Shown: positions 51,375 to 60,681, numbered from the stretch's first letter. The stretch: DNA of 64,000 nucleotides from Flavihumibacter stibioxidans (GCF_014332695.1 NZ_MBUA01000001.1:1054001-1118000), one strand, 5' to 3'. Notes: generated by a model from the letters alone, not told the origin. Numbers and translations are program-made.

Positions 51375-53186
51375 ATGCCAGTACATCACATTGCCGGCTG
51401 CAGCTGCAAAAGTTGCGGTGCGGAATCAATTTCGGAGAAAGAGAAAGAGTTACACCTGGAAATCTCTGCCAATAGTCGTCGTGAATTCCTTAGGACTGCA
51501 GGCAGACTGGGACTGGGACTCGGAGTAGGTGGTGGTCTTGTAACCCCCGTTGCGGCCAGCGCACTCGCTAATGAAGATGGCGGGTACCTGGAAAAAAATA
51601 TCTACAACAACAAGGCTGTGAGAGAAGGTAAGGCAACCGTAGTTACCATGTTGCATACTGCCGACATTCACTCACAACTGGGCATACACGACGAGTTTTT
51701 TATTGAGAACGGGAAACCGGTGTATAAAAAGAGAGGAGGATTTGCCACCCTGAAATCTATGATCAACCAACTGAGGAAAAAGAATCCGGCAGGTACATTG
51801 GTCATTGATGGCGGCGATTGCTTCCAGGGCGGTGGTGTGGCGGCCCTCACAGAAGGCAAGGCCATTATACCGCTGATCAACAATATCGGTTACGACATCA
51901 TGTTGCCCGGTAACTGGGAAGTAGTATATGGCAAGGAAATGATGATGAAAGACATGTTTGCGTATGATGGTGTGAAGGTCTGTGCCAACATGTTCCACAA
52001 GACCAATGACGATTTTAATGGCGACCTGATTTTCCCTCCTTACTTTATCAAGAATATCGGCGGGCGAAAGATCGGGTTCATTGGCTACAATGACCCGCTG
52101 ACCCCAAAACGCCAGTCTCCGGCATATAGCGATGGTATCCAGTTCACCTTCCCCGAGCTGAATGTTGCCAAATACGTACGCCTGCTGAGGGAATACGAGC
52201 ATTGCGATATGGTTTTCCTGGTTACGCATATGGGACTTGCACAACAGGTTGGCCTGGCAAATATGAAGGAAGTAACAGGAGTTGATTATATCCTTGGCGC
52301 TGACACCCACGAAAGGGTTCGTCAGCCTATTGAAGGGAAATATACTAAAGTAACAGAGCCCGGTGCTTTCGGATCCTTTGTTGCCAAACTGGATATTGTG
52401 CTGGAAAACGGCATTGTAAAAGACCAGTCATACCAGTTGCTGGATGTAGACCCCTATAAATACAAGCCAGATGCCCAGATGGAAAAACTGGTGGAAGAAG
52501 CAAGAGCTCCTTATAAAAAGGAACTGGATACCGTAATCGGAAAGACAAAAACACCACTGGTTCGTTATTATGTGATTGAAACCCCCATGGATAATTTCAT
52601 CACCGACGCCATTATGTGGAAATTCAAACCAGATATCGCACTGAGTAATGGTTTCAGGTTCTGTCCGCCGCTGGTACCGGACCCTAAAACCGGAACCGCA
52701 GATATTACCCGCGATTTCCTCTGGAGCATGCTTCCGGTCGACAGCGAAGCCAAGGAAGGCTTTATTACCGGAAGGCAATTGTGGGACTGGATGGAGAAAG
52801 AACTTCAGAATGCATTTGCAAAAGATCCTGCCAAGCGCTTTGGCGGCTGGGTAGTAAGGTTTAATGGAATGGAAGTAAACTTTACCATTGGAAATGAATT
52901 GGGCAAGCGCGTAAACTGGATCAATGTTGGTGGCAAACCGGTTGACATGAACAAACAATACCGTTTCATTGCCTGTGAAAGGGAAGGTGATCCTGATACT
53001 ACCATCTGCCGGGTGGAAGGAGTTTCCCAGCCCAAAAAGATGGGCGCCACCCTGCACAAGGTAATTGAAGAATACCTGGCAGTACACTCACCCATTTCTC
53101 CCAAACTGGAAGGAAGGTGTACCGCTACCGATGCCCCGAATAGCCTGCTGACGCAACTGATGGGCGTTGGGTATGAATTCAGGTAA
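51375..53186 (+). CDS. soxB: SoxB-like thiosulfohydrolase / 5'-nucleotidase family metallophosphatase, Tat-exported
   Basis: A 603-residue protein with a twin-arginine signal (NSRREFLRTAGRLGLG, about 33-48) after a Cys-rich N-terminus (GCSCKSCG). The metallophosphatase domain has ADIHSQL (96-102), DGGDCFQGGGVAALTEG and GNWEVVYG (179-186), where Trp replaces the His of GNHE; I recall this Trp substitution in SoxB. The metal His sites are in VTHMGLAQQ and GADTHER. The 5'-nucleotidase C-terminal domain has NGFRFCPPL. SoxB releases sulfate from SoxYZ-bound thiosulfate; SoxYZ, SoxAX and SoxCD are not in the window, so a different carrier or product is possible. Plain nucleotidase activity is the alternative. 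Confidence 0.8.
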   Translation: MPVHHIAGCSCKSCGAESISEKEKELHLEISANSRREFLRTAGRLGLGLGVGGGLVTPVAASALANEDGGYLEKNIYNNKAVREGKATVVTMLHTADIHSQLGIHDEFFIENGKPVYKKRGGFATLKSMINQLRKKNPAGTLVIDGGDCFQGGGVAALTEGKAIIPLINNIGYDIMLPGNWEVVYGKEMMMKDMFAYDGVKVCANMFHKTNDDFNGDLIFPPYFIKNIGGRKIGFIGYNDPLTPKRQSPAYSDGIQFTFPELNVAKYVRLLREYEHCDMVFLVTHMGLAQQVGLANMKEVTGVDYILGADTHERVRQPIEGKYTKVTEPGAFGSFVAKLDIVLENGIVKDQSYQLLDVDPYKYKPDAQMEKLVEEARAPYKKELDTVIGKTKTPLVRYYVIETPMDNFITDAIMWKFKPDIALSNGFRFCPPLVPDPKTGTADITRDFLWSMLPVDSEAKEGFITGRQLWDWMEKELQNAFAKDPAKRFGGWVVRFNGMEVNFTIGNELGKRVNWINVGGKPVDMNKQYRFIACEREGDPDTTICRVEGVSQPKKMGATLHKVIEEYLAVHSPISPKLEGRCTATDAPNSLLTQLMGVGYEFR

Positions 53187-53197
53187 TCGGTTATGAT

Positions 53198-54394
53198 CTA
53201 TCTGCGCTGCTTGAAGTAGAAGGTAAAGAGGAAAAATATCAGGCGTATGAGATCATAGGAAAATTTTTGCCAGGCGCGTTGGAAGAGATTGTAATGCTGC
53301 GACCATTCCTGTTCTGTAATGGGAATACAGTGGTGGCTGATGATCTCTTCCAATTCGTTTTGGACAGTGCAGGAAAAATCATCATCCAGCACATCAAGAT
53401 TTAATTCAATACTGGCATAGGCGCTGATGAAATTAATGTTGAAAGAGCCCACTGTAGCCCATTTGCCATCAGCGCAACTGATCTTTCCGTGAAGGATACT
53501 CGCCTGGTATTCGTATAACTCAACCCTGTTTTTCAACAACCACCTGTAAAGGTACCTTTCGGCATTTTTAGCCAGCATAACATCCGATTTCCCGGCCGCA
53601 ATCATTCTAATGCGAACGCCCCTCTTTGATGCAGCTGCCATACTCCTGCGCAATTGACGACCGGGCAGGAAATAGCTCGACATCATCAGAATTTCTTCCC
53701 TTGCATTTTCCATCATCTCCAGGTAGCTGGCAGATATTTCTATACGCCGGCGCACCCAATCCTGGCGTCTGACCCGGACCAGGCAACTGTTTTCAGGTGG
53801 CTCTGTCAATGCAGGCTGCAACTTATATTTTTCAGTTTTTTTCTTACCCCAGCCCGACTTATTCCATAGGTCCTGGCAAATCAGGAAAAGTCTTCCTGCC
53901 ACTTCCCCTTCAGCCAAAACAGCCCAGTCGAGCCATGCATCGCTTCCGGGGGTATCGTTATACCGGTCACTGATATTCACGCCTCCCACCAATGACCTGC
54001 ATGCATCCACAACGATCACCTTATGATGCAACCTGCGGCCAAAATAAAAATAGGGGGACCTGAATAAGGGTTCAAACCAGCGGAACCTTATACCTGAATC
54101 AATGATCTGTTTTACCACTTTCCTGGAAAGTACCTGAGATGCATAACCGTCGAGCAGCATGAACACCTGGACACCTCTTCCGGCAGCATTCATGAGCGCG
54201 CCAATAATATTCATGCCTGTTTCATCATCATCAACTATGTACATCTGCAGATGGATCGAAGATTTCGCTCCATTGATAAGATTCACCAGGCTGTCAAAAT
54301 ATTGTTTCCCTCCGCGGATCAACTGAACCCGGTTATGGATAAAATACCCTTCTGTCGGAAATGTGCCGGCCATGATAGTAGTAATATAGTACAT
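53198..54394 (-). CDS. Phospholipase D-like (cardiolipin synthase family) protein
   Basis: A 398-residue enzyme with two HxK motifs: LHHKVIVVDACRSLVGGVN (HxK-x4-D-x6-GG) and SILHGKISCADGKWATVGSFN. This is the paired PLD phosphodiesterase architecture. Unlike the classical ClsA, no N-terminal membrane pair is seen; the C-terminal FSYDLIRLIFFLFTFYF segment is hydrophobic and could anchor it. It probably transesterifies phospholipids. Divergent from the Na/Pi transporter gene with almost no gap. The start could also be ATG 54373 (MAGTFPTEG). Confidence 0.88.
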   Translation of the reverse strand: MYYITTIMAGTFPTEGYFIHNRVQLIRGGKQYFDSLVNLINGAKSSIHLQMYIVDDDETGMNIIGALMNAAGRGVQVFMLLDGYASQVLSRKVVKQIIDSGIRFRWFEPLFRSPYFYFGRRLHHKVIVVDACRSLVGGVNISDRYNDTPGSDAWLDWAVLAEGEVAGRLFLICQDLWNKSGWGKKKTEKYKLQPALTEPPENSCLVRVRRQDWVRRRIEISASYLEMMENAREEILMMSSYFLPGRQLRRSMAAASKRGVRIRMIAAGKSDVMLAKNAERYLYRWLLKNRVELYEYQASILHGKISCADGKWATVGSFNINFISAYASIELNLDVLDDDFSCTVQNELEEIISHHCIPITEQEWSQHYNLFQRAWQKFSYDLIRLIFFLFTFYFKQRR

Positions 54395-54408
54395 TTAGGG
54401 TGATTGAT

Positions 54409-56073
54409 ATGACAGCAATGGCAGATATATGGAAGATGATAGCAGGCATTGCCATTTTCATTTTGGGAATGCGATTCCTGGAAGATTCGCTTAAGACAAT
54501 AGCGGGGCGTCCGTTTAAACTTCTTCTCCGAAAACAAACAACCAATAAATTCAAAGGCATTCTTGGCGGTGCGGTTGTTACCGGCATACTTCAAAGCAGT
54601 TCAGTGGTGAATATAATGGTACTGGCCTTTGTGGGGGCAGGCGTCATAAAAATGCAAAATGCGCTTGCCCTTATGCTGGGTTCCAATCTTGGAACCACAC
54701 TAACCAGTTGGATTATTGCAACTGTAGGATTCAAATTCAATATTGAAAACCTTGCCTTGCCTATAACCGGCCTTGCAGGCATTCTCTGGGCCATGAACTC
54801 CGCCGGCAGTAAATGGCACAGGTGGCTGCAGTTTTTCCTGGGATTCGGCTTTATGTTACTGGGACTTGATTTCATGAAAACGGGCATGGAAGAAACCGTA
54901 AAACAGGTTGACCTGTCCCAGTTCAATCAATACCCATCCATTGTTTTTGTCCTGGCAGGCATGGTTATCACCTCACTCGTACAATCAAGTTCCGCAACTG
55001 TAGCACTGGTATTGTCTGCCCTTTATTCCGGCGGCATCAGCCTGTATGAGGGAGCAGCCATCGTACTGGGGGCTGAAATCGGTACCACCATAAAGCTTCT
55101 CATTGCTGCACAGGGCAACATTCCTGACAAAAAAAGAGTTGCTCTCGGCAATTTTTTATTCAATACCATTACGACATTGGTTGTATTCATTTCTCTTCAC
55201 CCGATACTGGATCTCATAACTGGCAGTTTCGGGCTAAAGGATAACCTGGTGGCCCTTGTATTTTTCCAGAGCACCGTAAACATTATAGGAATACTGTTAT
55301 TTTTCCCTCTGCTTAACGTATTTGGAAAATGGTTGCAGAACCGCTTTCATCAAACCGAAACAGAAGCCAGCTTTATTCATGCCGTACCCGTAACCGATTC
55401 GGAACTGGCTATCCAGGCTATTGAAAAAGAGATCAGGCATTTCATGTACCATGTAATAGATTTTGCGCTGGACTCCCTCGCCATTAAAAATATATCCGTA
55501 CCCACCATACACCAGGCAAAGGGACACTCCGAACGCAGTATTCCGGAAAAATATGAATTCATCAAGGAACTGCATGGTGATATCCAGGGCTATTATATAA
55601 AACTTCAATCAAACACTTCCGAAAAGGATAAAACCGTAAGGCTCGAAAGCCTGGTGTCGGCGCTTCGGAATGCCATGTATGCGGCAAAGAGCATGAAAGA
55701 CGCCTGGGGCGATGCCGTTCAGCTCAGCAACTCTTCCAATGAATTAAAATATGGATATTACAAATTATCACAGGATAGGATCAGCACGTTCATACATCAA
55801 TTGCTGTCAATACTGGATGGACCAGGTGGAGAGCAGTCAGAAAAAATGATACAACTGTATTACCAGGTGGCAGAACAGTACAACCAGTCTGTACAAACCC
55901 TTTACAAGGAGAACATATATGTGCACCTGAGTGATAGTGAAATAACAACTATAGTAAATTATAACCGCGAATTATATACGGCGAAGAAATCAATCCTGCT
56001 GGCTGTAAAAGACTTCATACTTGACACGGAATCAGCTGCACGGTTTAATGAATTACCTGGTTTCATCCGGTAA
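54409..56073 (+). CDS. Na/Pi cotransporter family protein with PhoU-like C-terminal domain
   Basis: A 554-residue NptA/YjbB-type protein. The transport part (about 1-320) has two inverted repeats each with the QSSS motif (GILQSSSVVN and SLVQSSSATV) and glycine-rich GSNLGTT and GAEIGTT. The C-terminal about 200 residues are helical and PhoU-like (IQAIEKEIRHFMYHVIDFAL). In this family phosphate (uptake or export) is the usual substrate. The start is uncertain among GTG 54400, ATG 54409 and ATG 54418. It lies upstream of the mla genes by 33 bp and may be cotranscribed. Confidence 0.9.
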   Translation: MTAMADIWKMIAGIAIFILGMRFLEDSLKTIAGRPFKLLLRKQTTNKFKGILGGAVVTGILQSSSVVNIMVLAFVGAGVIKMQNALALMLGSNLGTTLTSWIIATVGFKFNIENLALPITGLAGILWAMNSAGSKWHRWLQFFLGFGFMLLGLDFMKTGMEETVKQVDLSQFNQYPSIVFVLAGMVITSLVQSSSATVALVLSALYSGGISLYEGAAIVLGAEIGTTIKLLIAAQGNIPDKKRVALGNFLFNTITTLVVFISLHPILDLITGSFGLKDNLVALVFFQSTVNIIGILLFFPLLNVFGKWLQNRFHQTETEASFIHAVPVTDSELAIQAIEKEIRHFMYHVIDFALDSLAIKNISVPTIHQAKGHSERSIPEKYEFIKELHGDIQGYYIKLQSNTSEKDKTVRLESLVSALRNAMYAAKSMKDAWGDAVQLSNSSNELKYGYYKLSQDRISTFIHQLLSILDGPGGEQSEKMIQLYYQVAEQYNQSVQTLYKENIYVHLSDSEITTIVNYNRELYTAKKSILLAVKDFILDTESAARFNELPGFIR

Positions 56074-56106
56074 GATTTATTATTTTAAGCAAACAGAAAA
56101 CTATTC

Positions 56107-56877
56107 ATGCAACTACCCCAACATACCCGGAATTTCATACTGGAAGCCGGTGAACTCAGCCGCTTTACCGGCCGCTTTTTCAGGGAATCTGTCAAACCCC
56201 GGTATGAGGTAAATGAATTCATCAACCAGTGTTTCATTGTAGGTTACAAATCGCTTCCGCTTGTGGGATTAACCGGCTTCATCATGGGCCTGGTGCTTAC
56301 CATGCAACTCAGGCCTTCCCTCATTGATTATGGCGTGGAAAGTGAACTGCCGGCCATGGTAGGCATTTCCATAGTAAGGGAAATAGGACCGGTGATAACG
56401 GCCCTGATCTTTGCCGGAAAAATCGGAAGCAGTATTGGCGCAGAACTGGGCAGCATGAAGGTCACTGAACAGATCGATGCCATGGAAGTTAGTGGCACCA
56501 ATCCGTTCAAATACCTGGTGGTAACCCGCGTAATGGCAACCACCCTGATGTTACCCATCCTGGTATTGCTGGGTGATGCCATTTCGCTATACGGCGCTTA
56601 TCTTGGTGTAAACATCAAAGCCACTACCAGTTTTCATTTATATTACACCCAGGTATTCGACAACCTGAGTTTTGGCGATGTCATCCCGGCATTTGTAAAG
56701 TCATTCTTTTTCGGGTTTGCCATCGGTGTGGTCGGATGTTTTAAAGGATATAATTCCAGCAAGGGTACGGAGGGGGTCGGCAGGAGTGCTAACAGCGCAG
56801 TAGTAGTTGCAAGCCTGATGGTTTTCATACTGGACCTTATCGCTGTGCAGGTCACAGACCTGTTTGGATTGAATTAA
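56107..56877 (+). CDS. mlaE: Lipid ABC transporter permease MlaE
   Basis: Permease of the MlaFEDB-type phospholipid transporter that maintains outer-membrane lipid asymmetry. The 256-residue protein has the MlaE motifs VGYKSLPLVGLTGFIMGLVL, AMVGISIVREIGPVITALI, GKIGSSIGAELGSMKVTEQI and the coupling-type loop YNSSKGTEGVGRSAN with about five membrane helices. First of the MlaE-MlaF-MlaD set; 3 bp separate it from mlaF. No MlaB or MlaC was found next to it. Confidence 0.93.
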   Translation: MQLPQHTRNFILEAGELSRFTGRFFRESVKPRYEVNEFINQCFIVGYKSLPLVGLTGFIMGLVLTMQLRPSLIDYGVESELPAMVGISIVREIGPVITALIFAGKIGSSIGAELGSMKVTEQIDAMEVSGTNPFKYLVVTRVMATTLMLPILVLLGDAISLYGAYLGVNIKATTSFHLYYTQVFDNLSFGDVIPAFVKSFFFGFAIGVVGCFKGYNSSKGTEGVGRSANSAVVVASLMVFILDLIAVQVTDLFGLN

Positions 56878-56879
56878 CT

Positions 56880-57632
56880 ATGGACCAGGGAAAAGGAAAT
56901 ATGGAGGAAACAGTAATCAGCATCCGAAATTTACACAAATCATTCGGCAACAACGTTGTGCTCAAAGGCTTTAACCTTGACCTGAAAAGAGGCGAGAACC
57001 TGGCGGTACTGGGTAAATCAGGCAGCGGGAAATCTGTCCTCATCAAATGCATCATTGGTTTGCTCGCTCCCGATGGGGGGACAATCAATGTTCTTGGGCA
57101 ATCCATCCCTGACCTGTCCCAGGATGAACTTGACAGAACCAGGGTCAGGATCGGGTTCCTCTTCCAGAGCAATGCCCTGTACGACTCAATGACAGTAAAG
57201 GAAAACCTTGAATTTCCAATGCGCAGGCACTGGTTGTCAGCAGATGAAAAAAAGGCAGAAGAAAAGATTGCTGAAGCACTGGAAAATGTGGGCCTTTTAC
57301 ACACCCTCAACATGATGCCGGTTGAGTTATCCGGTGGCATGAGAAAAAGAATTGCATTGGCGCGGACACTTATCCTCAAACCCGATATTATTCTTTATGA
57401 CGAACCTACCACCGGCCTCGACCCGATCACTGCCAGGGAGATCAGCACACTGATGAATAATATCCAGAAAAAATACAATACTTCCTCCATCATTATTTCA
57501 CATGACATGAATTGTATTAAAATAACCGCAGACAGGATCATTATCCTGATGAATGGTAGAGCCTATGCTGAAGGAACCTATGATGAGCTGGTAGCATCTG
57601 CAGACCCGGAGGTAAAACAATTTTTTGACTAA
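56880..57632 (+). CDS. mlaF: Lipid ABC transporter ATP-binding protein MlaF
   Basis: The 250-residue ATPase of the MlaFED transporter. Walker A GKSGSGKS (about 46-53), Q-loop FLFQSNALYD, signature LSGGMRKRIALART with the Gly-Met-Arg-Lys variant typical of MlaF, and Walker B IILYDEPTTGLDP, then the H-loop SHDM. A later ATG at 56901 (MEETVISIRN) is a possible start. It lies 3 bp after mlaE and 11 bp before mlaD, so one operon is certain. Confidence 0.94.
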   Translation: MDQGKGNMEETVISIRNLHKSFGNNVVLKGFNLDLKRGENLAVLGKSGSGKSVLIKCIIGLLAPDGGTINVLGQSIPDLSQDELDRTRVRIGFLFQSNALYDSMTVKENLEFPMRRHWLSADEKKAEEKIAEALENVGLLHTLNMMPVELSGGMRKRIALARTLILKPDIILYDEPTTGLDPITAREISTLMNNIQKKYNTSSIIISHDMNCIKITADRIIILMNGRAYAEGTYDELVASADPEVKQFFD

Positions 57633-57643
57633 ATGAAACTATC

Positions 57644-58648
57644 ATGGCCGACAAGCGCATAAATAACCTCAAACTTGGAATATTCACAATTGCAGGCATC
57701 CTGTTCCTGGTTATCACCCTTTATATGATCGGGCGAGACCAGAACCTATTCGGATCAAATATCATCATCAAAGCACATTTCAGAAATGCCCAGGGAGTGG
57801 TGCCGGGTAATAATGTCCGCTATTCAGGTATCCAGGTAGGCACAGTCAGTTCAGTAAACCTGATCAATGATACCCTGATAGAAATTAACATGCTTATTGA
57901 TGAGAAATCCAGCTCAAAAATTCTCACCAATGCCCTTGCAGCCATCGGAACAGAGGGCTTAATTGGAAACAGGATCATCAATCTTCTTCCGGGAGAAGGT
58001 ACGGGAACCCCCATCAGGGAAGGGGATCTTCTGAAGGCAAAGAAAACCACTGATACAGATGCTATCCTTGAAACACTATCTATAACCAACCAGAATGCCT
58101 CAGTTTTGTCTGCCGAGCTGGTTCAAACAGTTAACCGCATCAATAGGAGCACCGCTCTCTGGAAAATACTTAACGACGATACCCTGGCAACCGACCTGAG
58201 GGCTTCCCTGCTCAATATCAGGCAGGCTTCTGAAAAAACCAATCACCTGGTAAGTGAACTCAATGGCCTGGTAGCCGATGTCAAAAACGGTGAAGGCACT
58301 GCGGGGAGATTACTTTACGATACCACGTTGGCAGTACAATTATCGGCAGCCCTGACCAAGCTGGATGAGGCGGCCAATAACGCTTCCAGCCTGACCGGAA
58401 AACTGGATGGCCTGCTATCTGGTATCCAGCAGGACCTTGAAACGGGTAAAGGGCCGGCAAATGCCATCCTGAAAGACAGCTCAATGGTGAATAAACTCCA
58501 AAACAGCCTGACCAACATAGAAAAAAGCACTTTTGCATTCAACGAAAACATGGAAGCCCTCAAACATAATTTCCTGTTCCGCGGATACTTCCGGAAACAG
58601 CAGAAGAAACAGGTAAAAGATTCTGTCAATTCCTTAAAAACACCTTAA
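57644..58648 (+). CDS. mlaD: MCE family (MlaD-type) lipid transport protein
   Basis: A 334-residue substrate-binding protein with one N-terminal membrane helix (about 8-28: LKLGIFTIAGILFLVITLYM), an MCE domain (about 35-115: NAQGVVPGNNVRYSGIQVGTVSSV, TEGLIGNRIINLLPGEG) and a long helical tail with Asn/Leu repeats (LNGLVADVKNGEGTAGRLL, LDGLLSGIQQDLETGKGPAN). It would sit in the periplasm, ring-forming with MlaE. The long tail is usual in Bacteroidota MCE proteins. Last gene of the mla operon. Confidence 0.92.
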   Translation: MADKRINNLKLGIFTIAGILFLVITLYMIGRDQNLFGSNIIIKAHFRNAQGVVPGNNVRYSGIQVGTVSSVNLINDTLIEINMLIDEKSSSKILTNALAAIGTEGLIGNRIINLLPGEGTGTPIREGDLLKAKKTTDTDAILETLSITNQNASVLSAELVQTVNRINRSTALWKILNDDTLATDLRASLLNIRQASEKTNHLVSELNGLVADVKNGEGTAGRLLYDTTLAVQLSAALTKLDEAANNASSLTGKLDGLLSGIQQDLETGKGPANAILKDSSMVNKLQNSLTNIEKSTFAFNENMEALKHNFLFRGYFRKQQKKQVKDSVNSLKTP

Positions 58649-58774
58649 AATCGGGATACCCAATGGTAGTATGATGAGGATCATGGGTGCAATTGTCACA
58701 ACTCAGTTCAAATTGGTATTGTATTTGGTAACTTAGAATTGTTATCAGATTCCTTCATGTTTAAACCATTCGTT

Positions 58775-59023
58775 ATGACAAACAATTATAAAATCCTGAC
58801 TGCACTGGCTGCGGGTGTAGCTATTGGAGGTATTTTGGGAATACTGTTCGCTCCTGACAAGGGTGAAAATACCAGGCAAAAGATTGCTGACAATGGTAAG
58901 AAATTGTCAGATTCAATTAAGGACAAAATGAATGAAGGCAGGAACAAACTATCAGGTCTTCGCAATAATATTCGGGATCGCGTTGATTCAATGAAAGAAT
59001 CAGTTGAAGAATATGTTTCCTGA
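58775..59023 (+). CDS. YtxH domain-containing small protein
   Basis: 82 residues from ATG 58775 (MTNNYKILTALAAGV). A Gly/Ala-rich membrane helix (GVAIGGILGILFAPDKGENTR) is followed by a long helical tail (KLSDSIKDKMNEGRNKL, VDSMKESVEEYVS), the standard YtxH layout. YtxH proteins are associated with general stress responses, but the function is not established. It is preceded by a 126-bp gap after mlaD; in-frame starts at 58739 (TTG) and 58757 (ATG) are possible. Confidence 0.85.
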   Translation: MTNNYKILTALAAGVAIGGILGILFAPDKGENTRQKIADNGKKLSDSIKDKMNEGRNKLSGLRNNIRDRVDSMKESVEEYVS

Positions 59024-59035
59024 CACAGGAAATCG

Positions 59036-59102
59036 GGTGTCTGACAAGTTAAGGGTAAGCCGCATGTCAAATGGCGATCCTAACTGAAACATGTCAGACA
59101 CC
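59036..59102. repeat. REP-like inverted repeat (element C)
   Basis: GGTGTCTGACA (59036-59046) and TGTCAGACACC (59092-59102) form a perfect 11-bp outer stem, with inner AGTTA/TAACT pairing and a 45-nt interior. It shares the GTCTGAC core with elements A and B and sits between the YtxH gene and the convergent hydrolase gene. Confidence 0.88.
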
Positions 59103-59107
59103 TTACT

Positions 59108-60118
59108 TTATTCACCCATAGCCCTTTTAATTAATGAAAGGGCTATTTTTTTGTCCCACCTGGCAAATCTTCCCCGCTGAACCACCAGATTATTATCTTC
59201 CGGGTGCTGCAAAAAATAATGGAACACAAATTTCTCCCGTGGATCGTGCCACCCGATAATTTGCCCGAAGCGAAGGTCGTTGAATACCAGGCTGTCGCCA
59301 TATTTTTCAATGGTATAAAATTCCTGTGAAAACCTTTTCAGAAACTGCAGGTCCTCATGATCTTTTACAGGCTCCAGCAAGTAGGCGTTACGCGGAAAAT
59401 ATTCAAAATCAATTTCCCTTTTCTTATCAAACAGAGACCTGAATCCGACATAATAACCACTGTCATTGCCAGCCACAACAAACCATAGCCAGTTATTCAA
59501 TGGCGCGGGAGTGGTGAAATAACGGGTTACCGGAAGTTGCCGGGCAGCAATAATTTCCCTGGTATCACTGTCTATCTTCGCCTTGTTCAGGGTGCAATAG
59601 AAGAGGTAAACCATCGGGATGAAAACACCAAAGCGCCACCAGAACTTTCTTTTGACACTAAAGATGGGAATCAGCGCCAGTACCGCTGCGGCAATGCCGG
59701 CCCAGATCGAAAGGAAAGGATCCGCAACATAAATGGCATTGAATGAAAAACGCTGGTGACTGAAGGGTTCCAGCCAACCTGTACCATAATTGTTGAACCC
59801 ATCTATGAATATATGGATCAGCATTTCCGTAAAGAAAAACAGAAGCCATTTTTTCATGGTAATATCATGGGGCCGGTGCATGCGGTCTGCAGTCATTGCC
59901 AGCACCGGCGTCATGATGGTAATAAAAAGGAGGGAATGGGTGAACCCCCTGTGTGCGAGTAGTTCTTCAGATACCGGCATCCAGAATCCCGCCACAAAAT
60001 CAATATCCGGCAGGCTTTGGGCAAGGGCTCCCCATATCAGCGCTTTCTTCCCGATGGAGCGGCCGAAAAAAGCTTCGCCGATACAGGCGCCCAGGGCAAT
60101 ATGTGTAATAGAGTCCAT
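59108..60118 (-). CDS. Membrane-bound metal-dependent hydrolase (YbcI/YdjM family)
   Basis: 336 residues. The N-terminus MDSITHIALGACIGEAF with its conserved His, SLPDIDF and LLAHRGFTHSLLFI are signatures of the YdjM/YbcI family (LexA-binding, inner-membrane, putative metal-dependent hydrolases). About four membrane helices occur in the N-terminal 180 residues, followed by a soluble C-terminal domain of about 150 residues. The biochemical activity of the family is not established. It lies upstream of the DUF3347 gene (stop 12 bp apart) on the same strand, downstream in transcription order. Confidence 0.86.
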   Translation of the reverse strand: MDSITHIALGACIGEAFFGRSIGKKALIWGALAQSLPDIDFVAGFWMPVSEELLAHRGFTHSLLFITIMTPVLAMTADRMHRPHDITMKKWLLFFFTEMLIHIFIDGFNNYGTGWLEPFSHQRFSFNAIYVADPFLSIWAGIAAAVLALIPIFSVKRKFWWRFGVFIPMVYLFYCTLNKAKIDSDTREIIAARQLPVTRYFTTPAPLNNWLWFVVAGNDSGYYVGFRSLFDKKREIDFEYFPRNAYLLEPVKDHEDLQFLKRFSQEFYTIEKYGDSLVFNDLRFGQIIGWHDPREKFVFHYFLQHPEDNNLVVQRGRFARWDKKIALSLIKRAMGE

Positions 60119-60129
60119 TGATTCCGGGC

Positions 60130-60681
60130 CTATTGCAGTGTATCTGTAACCTCACCGCAAGTGAGCATTTCATCCCCAAAATACGGATTCCTGATCGCTT
60201 CTTCATTACTCAGCCAACTCGCCCCCTTATTGTCAAAAGCCATCGGGCAATATTCCACATAAATTTTACCACTGCTGAGTCCACTCTGTTTTACCAGGGG
60301 AATCATTAAGGAACTCAGTTCACCAAATAGTTCACGTTGCTCTTTCAATCCACTCACAGCAACCAGTTTTGCGGCCAGTGCAGCTACATCCTTATTAGCC
60401 ATGGATGTGCCGGCAGTTTCAATGGACCTGGCGGCACTGGAAGCGGAAGCACTGTCTCCGTTCACCAGGGCCGTTTTCAGGTCCAGGTAGGCTAAATACA
60501 GGTCGTTCAGTTTCGCATCTTTCAGGCTGGCCGGCGCTGCAGGCGCCACACTGTCCGCAGCAACAGCCTCATGCTGATGTCCTGTTGCCTTCTGATCTGC
60601 GGTATTTGAATTATTACCACAGGCAACAATCCCTGAAATCATCAAAACAAGCAACCCGCCTCTTACCATCGATAATTGCAT
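60130..60681 (-). CDS. DUF3347 lipoprotein
   Basis: 183 residues from ATG 60681, with lipobox GIVACG (Cys at about residue 21). The C-terminal block YCPMAFDNKGASWLSNEE and NPYFGDEMLTCGEV is characteristic of DUF3347, the domain often found with copper efflux proteins. The histidine-containing TGHQHEA stretch after the lipobox could bind metal. Its start codon lies within a 13-bp-stem inverted repeat (60670-60705) that begins just inside the end of the preceding gene. Alternative starts are TTG 60699 and ATG 60669. Confidence 0.85.
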   Translation of the reverse strand: MQLSMVRGGLLVLMISGIVACGNNSNTADQKATGHQHEAVAADSVAPAAPASLKDAKLNDLYLAYLDLKTALVNGDSASASSAARSIETAGTSMANKDVAALAAKLVAVSGLKEQRELFGELSSLMIPLVKQSGLSSGKIYVEYCPMAFDNKGASWLSNEEAIRNPYFGDEMLTCGEVTDTLQ

